Below are positions 56,735 through 64,000 of a DNA stretch of 64,000 bases, piece by piece. The notes under the pieces were generated by a model. The model ran no database searches. It was not told where the DNA came from and saw nothing but the letters and a program-made list of their open reading frames with translations. The position numbers were made by a program, and so were the translations under genes. Source of the stretch: Phytophthora quininea (taxonomy: Eukaryota > Oomycota > Peronosporomycetes > Peronosporales > Peronosporaceae); NCBI GenBank assembly GCA_011947345.1, contig JAAVTG010001021.1, positions 248,001 to 312,000 on the forward strand, given 5' to 3'. Position 1 is the stretch's first letter. Each line of letters starts with the position of its first letter.

Positions 56735-57289
56735 CTACTCGCCCAGTGTCCACAGAGGAGGACGTAAGGGAAAAGAGAGACGTCTTCCCGCCCCTCTCCG
56801 TGGCGCAGTATCTAAACCAGCTAGAGCTGGATCGACGATCTTCTCCACTGCGAGGCGTGTGCGATAGGCTACGATGCGAGCGTCAAGTTCTCCTCCACGA
56901 TGCAGCTTGTCCATCTCCCGAAGTACGCTGCTGCCATCTTTGGCTCGGATGCTGCGGGTGCTCAAGAATGTAAGGACCGCCGACTCAGCCCGCAGACCGA
57001 CAGCAAGGACGCAGTCCTTATAATCTTGCGCTTCCTCGTGGAACACGTCGTCAAGAAACAGCTTCATGTATGCAGCCACGAGACGGTATCCCGACTTCTT
57101 CTGCCGATCGCTGGAGTCCCAGACGCGCGGCAGCCTCGTGTACAACTCAAACCACATCGAGGACAGGTTGGTCGTAGGTTTCTTTCTGCGCTTAGCTTTC
57201 GGTTCTTGAGCTGACGCTTCTTGTTCTTGAGTTGCTTGTGCAGTCGATTCCTGAGCCGAAGATCGCTGCAGTACGGTAGCTTCGAGCAC
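56735..57289 (-). CDS. Hypothetical protein of a dispersed oomycete repeat family (partial)
   Basis: Conserved-looking reading: 'SSMWFELYTRLPRVWDSSDR', 'YRLVAAYMKLFLDD', 'YKDCVLAVGLRAESAVLTFL', 'LHRGGELDARIVAYRTRLAV' and 'KIVDPALA'. The MWFExYTRxPRVWDSxDRQKK pattern is one I associate with multi-copy hypothetical proteins of Phytophthora genomes, probably encoded by a mobile element; this is memory and not shown here. There is no ATG at the start of the open frame and the upstream join (57290-57310) is unclear. The C-terminus after 'DPALA' leaves the conserved frame. No known domain. Confidence 0.45.
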   Translation of the reverse strand: MLEATVLQRSSAQESTAQATQEQEASAQEPKAKRRKKPTTNLSSMWFELYTRLPRVWDSSDRQKKSGYRLVAAYMKLFLDDVFHEEAQDYKDCVLAVGLRAESAVLTFLSTRSIRAKDGSSVLREMDKLHRGGELDARIVAYRTRLAVEKIVDPALAGLDTAPRRGAGRRLSFPLRPPLWTLGE

Positions 57290-58527
57290 AAGGAGTAGCC
57301 ATTAAGCGATTGCTTTCTATCAGCTCGTTAATGAGAGCAGCGTGATGACACCCGGACTTGCAGTTCTGGATTTTTCTTCTCCCGCTTCGTGTTTGTCCCC
57401 AGGACCAGCCGTAGCAGCGCTCAAAGCTGACGACCACGCCAGCGCGTCGGCAAGTAGTATCCCAGCAGTACCAAGACATTCTCCGACGCGGGCAACGTAC
57501 AGGCTCTCAGGTGCTAAGGTCTTCACTTGGGGAGATACTTGATCAGGTATGCAGTCAACACCCCGATAACCTTGCGACTAACGTTGAACTAGACGTCTTC
57601 CAGGCCAAGGCAGCTTCCAAACAACGGCTCTTGCAGCCGCTTCAAGCGCTCTTGGGCTCCATGGTCAAGTGACACGATGCCCGTAAAGTCTGGTGGATTG
57701 TGGATGGATGGTGACGCGCAACAAGTAGCGCGACAGTAACCGAGAGCGTGGAGAGAACTCTCACTGCCCGTCCAGCAAGGGACAGGGGATTGGGCGCTGT
57801 GGAGTAATGATGTGAACGGGCTCCAAGCGAAGCAAGCTAAGCCCTGGACCGAGCGCCGCCGACCAAGGACCATACAGATTCTGAGTTAATCTGGGAAACA
57901 TGCTCCTGGCGGTCGCTTGCAGCGTTCCCCAGAATAGAGACCCATAAGTCTCAGGATGGTGACAAGCTCCCATAATCCGGGGAAATCCTACTCAATCTGG
58001 GGATTTTTCGTGGTATCTTTGGAAGCGATTGTTCAAGCACGATCCCCCGATTTGGCAACTGAAGAGGATGTGTGTTGGATTCCTGCCAGGAGTACCTTTA
58101 GTTTGCATGAGATCTTTAACCAAACAGAGTTCGTTTTACCTTCTAAGTGGCAAGCCGGAAGATTGGCCCGGCGGAAGCGGCTCCACGTCCGTCAAGTTAT
58201 CCTAAGGTCAAAGAGGTGGGCGCAAGAGGCGATCGACTGCTAGTAGCCTTACTCCATATCTACGTGCTGTCAGGCCCTGGTGGGGTAGTTGGTGCGCTAT
58301 ATTATGGGGGATTTGCTTCCTAAGAGTGACTTGCATAGTGTTCTGGGCTGAAAAGCCGATATTGTGTGGGATGCTGTCCTCTCGGGGACTGGTGCGCGTG
58401 CTAGCCTTGGGTCTGGGCTAGGAGTTAAGCAAAGAGACCCTTTAAGGCCCGAGTCCTGGGCCTTTCAAAGAACAGAGGACAAAGAGAGTTTTGTGTAGTG
58501 TATAACTTTATTGGTTAAGTAGTCTTA
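57290..58527. other. Repeat-type non-coding stretch, possible LTR remnant
   Basis: No gene supported. The segment 58255-58520 ('TGTCAGGCCCTGG...' to TTTATTGGTTAAGTAGTC) resembles LTR-like non-coding DNA placed before the gypsy-type coding remnant, but I find no convincing second copy in the window. Confidence 0.3.
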
Positions 58528-60250
58528 GTGCCCAAGACTACAAGGTTCAAGTCAACCGGTCAAGACACCCCTGACGCGGGCTCGGTATGCTGCCTGGAAG
58601 AAGTTATCCCCCAGGGATCACCACGCTGCTACTTCGTCTGGCCACACACGCCTCGGACAACTTTTCCTGAATTCGCAGCGCCACATACTGCTAGGACAAA
58701 CCGCCAATCGTGGAAACGGACCACAAGAGTCTCGAAGGTCTCTTTACCCAAAAGATGGCAAGTTGGCGTCTCGCACGCTGGTATGACATCCTGACCGAGT
58801 ACCAGCCTACGTTCTCGTACCTCCCTGGCACGAAAAAGGGATTGCAGGTGCCTTGAGCAGACGACCAGACTTACAACCAGATGCAAAGTTCTTCCACAAC
58901 TTAACAGTGACGACCTTCGACGATACATCATTCCAGCTGGAGATAACGAAAGTTACAGCTGATGGAGATCTGGTTAAGGACACCAAAGCAGAGTACGCGA
59001 AAGACCACGACATCCGTACAATCTTGGCAGCAATCAAGAATCGTGCAGAAACAGAGAATCACCGGAAATCCAAACAGCAGCGGAAGAAGTACCGGCACTA
59101 CGCGGAAGCACAGGGCCGGTTATGGTATCAATTCCCAGTGGATTATGTTCCTCGGCTCGTAGTTCCCAACTCCCTGAAGCTCCGTCAATGTATCATCGGC
59201 GAATGCCACGAGTCCAACTACGGGGCCACTCTGATGCAGAGCGCATGTATTTAACGCTAGCGCAAATTTGGTACTGGTCCAAGATGTTCAAGTCGATTTA
59301 AAAGAACATTGCAGACTGTGAGCCATGTCGTCGGAACAAGCCACGGTTGACGAAACCACCAGGACTTCTAGAACCACTTCACATCCCGGATGAAAGATGG
59401 CGTTCCATTTCCATGGACTTCATCACCGATCTACCACGCACGAAGAGCAAAGTAGACTCGATCTGGGTAGTTGTCGACCGATTGACCAAGAGATGTCACT
59501 TCGTGCCAACTACGAAAACGGTAACAGCAGAAGGTGTAGCTCGCCTGTTCATCGACCACATCTGGCGACATTCCGATCGAGATCGCAAATTCGTGTCTGC
59601 CTTCTGGCAGTACATTTTTCACGTCCATCGGTACGACACTGAACATGACGCTAGCTCATCGTGTACAAGGCGACGGTCAGACGGGACGAATGAATCGGAC
59701 GCTGGAAGAATATCTTCGTAGCTTTGTGGGGCCACAGCAGAACGACTGGGATCTCCACCTTGCCAACGCAGAGTTTGCAGTTAACTCGACCGTGAATTCG
59801 AGCACGAAGACTACTGTACTCCCTTCGAAGCGGACCTGGGATACGTTCCCTTGAAACCTCTGCAATTGACCGCGAAGCAACCGAAGGAGTGCCCACCAGC
59901 AAACGTTGAGCTAAATTCCAAGATAAACAAGCTGCAATACTCTTGCGATGTCGTGAAGCTCTAGCGCAGGCACAAGAGCGGATGAAAGACGTGTACAACC
60001 ACAATCGCCAAGAGCAAGAACTCCAAGTCATCGTGTGTACCTCAGTACGCAGCATTTGGACCCAAAACACACAGGGTTTCCAAATTCGTCTAAATTGGGG
60101 CCGAAGTGGATTGGACGGTGTCTGACGCATCCACAACCACGCATACGAGCTGAATATCCAGTCAGGAAACAAGTTGCATCCAGTGTTTAACACGGGGTCA
60201 TTGAAACCATACCAGGAAACAACACGTTTGTCATGACCAAGTGATGTGAT
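58528..60250 (+). mobile_element. Degenerate Ty3/gypsy-type retroelement remnant (RNase H end and integrase)
   Basis: Readable pieces in order: the RNase H end 'HKSLEGLFTQKMASWRLARW' and 'ILTEYQPTFSYLPG' (58700-58830), the linker 'YRHYAEAQGRLWYQFPVDYV', an integrase approach with 'IIGECHESNYGA', then the core 'RWRSISMDFITDLPRT' and 'VDSIWVVVDRLTKRCHFVPT' (59390-59520), 'RKFVSAFWQ' and 'DGQTGRMNRTLEEYLRSFVG' (59680-59730). Stops and frame changes are many and reverse transcriptase is missing, so it is dead. The catalytic Asp of 'SMDFITDLP' is present, but the segment holding the next Asp has a deletion near 59568. Confidence 0.85.
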
Positions 60251-61051
60251 CTAGACGAGCCTTGGTGACGCGGAGACCAGCTGTGGCTTGAAGATCTTGA
60301 AGCAAGGTACGTGAAGCCCCAGAGAACGCCTGTGAGGGCGAGGAGGCAGCAGAAGCAAGCGGCCCCATCGAAGAAGCCATGGTGGCCGCGTCAAAGTGAA
60401 CCCACTCGAATCCAATCCAGCCAGGCCTAGGCGAAGATAAACTGGTTCAAGCGAGTTCGGCGGCCGGCTTGAGGGTCGCTGCGCTGTTTCGCGAATGAGC
60501 AGAATCCAGAAGGGAGGGTGAGTCTGACCGGATTGGCTGAAAAGGCTCTATTTACAGCCTATCCAAGGAAAGAATAGAGATATAGCTAAAGTTTAGGAGA
60601 ATTAGAAAACCCAGCAATAGTAAGGGAGCAGACGTAAGGCAGCCGTGGAAGCTCCGAGAAGTTTTCACCTGCCTGAACTGCAGGGGCGGCTCACTTTCCT
60701 TTTGGTGCGCCCTCCCCCAAAGCCCTCTTCGCTTACAGTGTGACATATTGCTCCTCGGCTTTTTCACACACAGCATCCGTACGATAACGACGTTGTCTGC
60801 TGACATTGTAGTGTGCTGCTTGCAGACGTAGCCGAGATCCGACGATCGCCCAAAGCAGTGCCTCATCAGACACGCAAGCGCAGCGTCTTCGTAGTCCGAC
60901 GAGACGGCTGCCGTGCTGTAGACATAACGAATGAGTGTAGGTCATCCTTTGTACAAGGTGGTGCCTTGTTAATAAATCCCCATTTTCACGCTTTAGGCAA
61001 TGCTTTTCTAATGTCTTTCCTTGCTTAAGAAGGATCAGCTCAGTAGGAAAC
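60251..61051. other. Repeat-derived intergenic DNA, nothing firmly recognised
   Basis: It follows the gypsy remnant. Short frames without family. GGATTGGCTGAAAAGG at 60529 resembles GGATTGGCTGAAATCC at 63282, a hint of a shared LTR-like sequence. Confidence 0.35.
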
Positions 61052-61330
61052 CTAAGATGTGGATGCGTGAAAAAAAAAATGTTTTACGTTTCTAAAGTAT
61101 AAACTCGCTGTGTTGGGCGCCAACTTACCTTTCTTACCTTCGCAGGTGGTTAGGTAGTAGCCAAAGCGGCCCATCACGGCCGCAAGAGCCTTGCCAGTCT
61201 TATCGCCGAGATCGCATGCTTGAATTGCAGCCATGGATACGTTCTCGGCTTTGAGCATGCGCTCGAAAGCGCTGACTACGGTGGTGCGAGCCTTCTGTGT
61301 GTTCCCAGGCACAAACGAAGAGAGGCTCAT
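61052..61330 (-). CDS. Tyrosine-recombinase core-binding-like fragment (possible Crypton)
   Basis: ATG 61330, 92 residues: 'MSLSSFVPGNTQKARTTVVS', 'AFERMLKAENVSMAAIQACD', 'ALAAVMGRFGYYLTTCEGKK' and 'LAPNTASLYFRNVKHFFF'. The order (helix, 'TGKALAAVMGRFGYYL', then 'K-G-x-L-x-P-N-T-x-x-x-Y-x-R-x-V-K') resembles the N-terminal SAM-like core-binding domain of tyrosine recombinases as in Crypton transposons, which occur in oomycetes. The catalytic domain with R-H-x-R-Y is not present, so it is a fragment or a stand-alone N-terminal exon. Confidence 0.42.
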   Translation of the reverse strand: MSLSSFVPGNTQKARTTVVSAFERMLKAENVSMAAIQACDLGDKTGKALAAVMGRFGYYLTTCEGKKGKLAPNTASLYFRNVKHFFFHASTS

Positions 61331-61799
61331 ACTGGTTGCAGGCTGCCTCTTCTGCTATATTTGAAATGGCCACAGCACCAATGGCAAGATGCCTATACTA
61401 GAATTCTGACTAGTTGTTAGAATTAAGAGAATATTTTTATAACATTTGAATGACTTGGTTCCAATATTGACATATACATATTTTTGTCGACTTCAGACAA
61501 TTATTTATCGGAATCCGTCAGAATGAATAGGGTTACAAACCACATTATAATTGGATAAAACGATTCAACGAGATAGTTTGATTGGCCAAAACATTATATA
61601 TTTACAGTCCCCCAGAAAGGTAGGTGAAAAAACGTGTGCATTCATACATATCATTCGCATTTTACCGAGGAATGTAAGGATTGGAGGGGAACGCGTGGCC
61701 TTGACCCGCAGGGAGTTCCCCCACTTCCAAACTGATGGTGCAGCACACACATTAAAGTCTAATATTTCAGATAGATACTGGGACGTACAGCCAAGGCGA
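61331..61799. other. AT-rich non-coding stretch
   Basis: Markedly AT-rich around 61400-61620 compared with the rest of the window. No gene or RNA recognised. Confidence 0.4.
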
Positions 61800-61928
61800 G
61801 TGGAACTGCCAAGAATATCCAAACGGTGGGGCTGGAGAAATTCTCTGGGAAAGACTACACGATGTGGAGGGACAAGAAGTTGACGCACATCGATCATCTG
61901 GACCAGGAGTACCAGCGCGTGCTCTTAT
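61800..61928 (+). mobile_element. Copia-type gag-like fragment
   Basis: Frame 'TVGLEKFSGKDYTMWRDKKL' continuing 'THIDHLDQEYQRVLL' and a stop. The L-x-K-F-x-G-x-D/N-Y-x-x-W start is the usual beginning of Ty1/copia gag proteins. Only about 40 residues are readable. A later piece at 63400-63560 may be its continuation. Confidence 0.42.
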
Positions 61929-63140
61929 AAAGGGATCTACCAAGGGCTGAGGTTGTCATTGTGATATAGCGCTTGGGCTCTTTACCACTTTCTGGTGTTG
62001 TACACGTGATACTCCCAAGTGAGTCAAACGGCTCCGCCCGGACGAGGGATTTATCCGGGGCTGTGACCTGGGGATCCTCCCACAAGAGATTTTGGGACTC
62101 TGTTTGGGACCGGGAGGGCCCTGGGCCGGTCAGTACCTTCACCTTGTGTACCCCCTTCGAAAACGGTTGTTTTGATCAGGGACCGGTCACCGAGTTGTTC
62201 AATGAACGTCTCGACCTGGTACGGGTGAGCTGCGGGTGGCAGTTGTACACACAACGGTCCGGGACACTGCCTGGGTCCAGGACCGGGAACACGACACACA
62301 ATATACAATCTGTTCTTTCGGGCGGAAGACTCCGGGGGCGAAGGCCCTAGAAATATGGAGTGTGCAAACCCGGGTCGGCTAGACCGCTGCCGGGACACAC
62401 AAATATGAAATGCCTAATTCCCTGGGGAATGAAGGCAAATAGAACGGAAATATTACCGGGATAGCCTCAATCCCAGCTTCGGCCCTCTGTGGCCCTGGTC
62501 CCAGACGATCGCACTGAAGAGAACACTTGCGCGCTCGAGGGGAAAAGGTAGACTGAATTGGTCGCCCCAGCCTTCGCTGGGGCGAGTTACGCTCTTATGA
62601 ACCATGCTTGATTGCACTAAGGACCCGGTCTGGGACCCGGGTCCGCTGCCTTCGATAATGCCCCGATGTGGTCCGGGTACGTACCTTGATCGACTTGATT
62701 TGGAAGCGCTATGGCGCGTCGTACTTGACCGGGGCCCAGTATGGCCTTGATGGGAGGCACCTCGTCCTATCCCGGGAACCGGACGTCGCCTCGTAGTGGA
62801 TCGTCTGGTTATGACTTGACTTGAGTATAGAAGCCGGTGCAGATCCTGACCGGGGCCGCGAGACGGGGCAGCTTGAGGTCCAGACCTGATGTGGTCCACA
62901 TCACTGGCCCCGGTCCCGATTGCATCCTGGTCCGGGTCCGATGTGGTCCACACCTAGGGCCCAGGTCGGAGTGAGCCGGGGCTGGCACGGGAGTTCCCGG
63001 CACTATGCCACATCATGATGGACTTCGTGGAAAGTACGCCTGAGAAGCCAAAATCTCTGTGGGTAATGAAGATAAACCATCGTTGTCTCAGAGTGAGGCA
63101 AAAGCTTTACGGTGGCGTTACCAACACTGGACGAGGGCTA
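61929..63140. repeat. GC-rich non-coding block with recurring GGTCCGGG-type motifs
   Basis: A stretch of about 1.2 kb rich in GGACCGGG, CCCGGGTC and GATGTGGTCC words (the last at about 62664, 62888 and 62939). No protein family is recognisable. It separates two gag-like fragments and may be an inserted LTR or non-autonomous element. GTAACGGCGCTAGAATTACC just after it (63143) is palindromic at its ends (GTAACGG...CCGTTAC), like the start of oomycete LTRs. Confidence 0.35.
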
Positions 63141-63399
63141 GGTGTAACGGCGCTAGAATTACCGTTACTTGCGTACACTATAGGTTAAGAGGAAGCTCGC
63201 AATAAACGAACCAAAATCTCAACTCTGTTTTTGTCAGGTCCAGGGCAAACAGTCCTGACCACTCAAGTGCAGATCGACTCTGGATTGGCTGAAATCCTAG
63301 CTTTCCAGCCAATCAGAGGAAGACAACGCAGCACGCGCTACTTTCATCCTTGTACCTACTTTCTGTATCAAATTGTGTGACTCTACCTACAAATGCATC

Positions 63400-63625
63400 T
63401 TTGGATGTGGCCCGTCACACTAGGGCTGCCATGCTAAACCTGTTCAACCAGGCGTTGACTAATGTGTTCCTAAGTGGCCTGTCCGATCAAGTGTCCAAGA
63501 TGAACCCGTGCGACATGTGGAAGGAACTGGAGCAAAAGTCGGAATCCTGGCTATGCATGGAGATGCTGGTTTTACTTCCAAGCGAGTTCTGGGGAAGATC
63601 AATCAGCATGACTGCAGGTCGATGA
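63400..63625 (+). mobile_element. Second gag-like fragment
   Basis: Open frame with 'AAMLNLFNQALTNVFLSGLS', 'DQVSKMNPCDMWKELEQKSE' and 'MEMLVLLPSEFWG'. The helical 'PCDMWKELE' pattern is reminiscent of copia gag (x-A-x-E-x-W-x-x-L-x). It is degenerate; assignment tentative. The rest of the window (63626-64000) shows no supported gene. Confidence 0.3.
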
Positions 63626-64000
63626 ATGGGTTCATATTCGATGGTAAGTAAAAGGAAGTATTATATGGGCTACAAGTGTTCTCGCTGCGCCGCAAAGCGG
63701 CACAGCCAGCTCGCCCCACCTCCGTTTTAATTTCTTTTCTCGAATGTACTGATAAAAAGAAAATACCCCAGCCCTCCGTTGTTGGTCAGATATTTGTCCT
63801 TTCTCGGGCGCAACTAAAGAAGTTATGCAGAGGGAGCAACCAGCGCCTGGAGGTGGTTGATTGCTGTTGGGTATTGGCACTGGAGATGGAAATGCTCGTC
63901 GAGCATGCGGGAAGAATAGTAAATATATGAAATACCTTTCAAAAATCTAGATGTTTTTAAATATTTTAGGATGTTTCAAATCAGAGCACTGTCTCAGTAT

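Noticed and set aside
58255..60560. Complete LTR retrotransposon
   Set aside because: No pair of long terminal repeats, no reverse transcriptase and many stops; only a coding remnant is supported.

Overview
The window is nuclear DNA from an oomycete, most probably a Phytophthora-like member of the Peronosporales. The evidence is the gene content and style: many short GT-AG introns (about 56-80 nt), intergenic gaps often of 50-300 bp, an oomycete Inr-plus-FPR core promoter, an NLP (necrosis-inducing) protein gene, a Crinkler-type effector gene, proteins made of thrombospondin type-1 repeats, a PI3-kinase and a cyclic-nucleotide-dependent kinase of protist architecture, and hAT, gypsy-type and probable Crypton elements. 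I cannot name the species.

Layout. 1-26992 is a dense housekeeping block: tRNA-modifying GTPase MnmE (5' part of the gene, running off the left edge), a Ras-like GTPase protein, a piggyBac-tail protein, a polypyrimidine-tract-binding protein, two nearly identical ARF1 genes with an NLP gene between them, V-ATPase subunit F, a coiled-coil protein, PRP39, ALG5, UTP23, a triple-CNB protein kinase, an Sfi1-like coiled-coil protein and a copine. 26994-34589 is a transposon-derived island. It is bounded by matching hAT-like terminal inverted repeats and holds an EF3 pseudogene fragment, a hAT transposase and a broken Gly/Ser-rich repeat gene. 34720-54151 is again gene-dense: CCCH/methyltransferase protein, DUF4211-RING protein, two TSP1 proteins, threonine dehydratase, a Sec14-like protein, a PH protein, a PB1-LIR-UBA autophagy receptor, a large PI3-kinase, an ankyrin protein and a CSRNP-like protein. 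From about 54.2 kb to the right edge the window becomes repeat-rich: a broken Crinkler, a degenerate gypsy-type retroelement, a tyrosine-recombinase-like fragment, gag-like fragments and GC-rich non-coding DNA. This dense-to-sparse transition fits the two-compartment organisation known for Phytophthora genomes.

A strong technical signal runs through the window. More than 20 conserved genes are broken by single-base frame changes, and nearly every one falls in a homopolymer run and would be closed by one more base of that run. I read these as sequencing undercalls, not pseudogenes. The EF3 fragment and the Crinkler carry other lesions and are called broken. Exon boundaries are my own readings of GT/AG sites and frame continuity, and start codons are ATG unless noted.

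Functionally the genes cover RNA processing (PTBP, PRP39, UTP23, MnmE), membrane traffic and lipid signalling (ARF1 x2, copine, Sec14, PH protein, PI3K), proton pumping (V-ATPase F), N-glycosylation (ALG5), selective autophagy (PB1-LIR-UBA), adhesion (TSP1 proteins) and host interaction (NLP, Crinkler). They are not an operon-like pathway. The closest functional neighbours are the tandem ARF pair and the tandem TSP1 pair.
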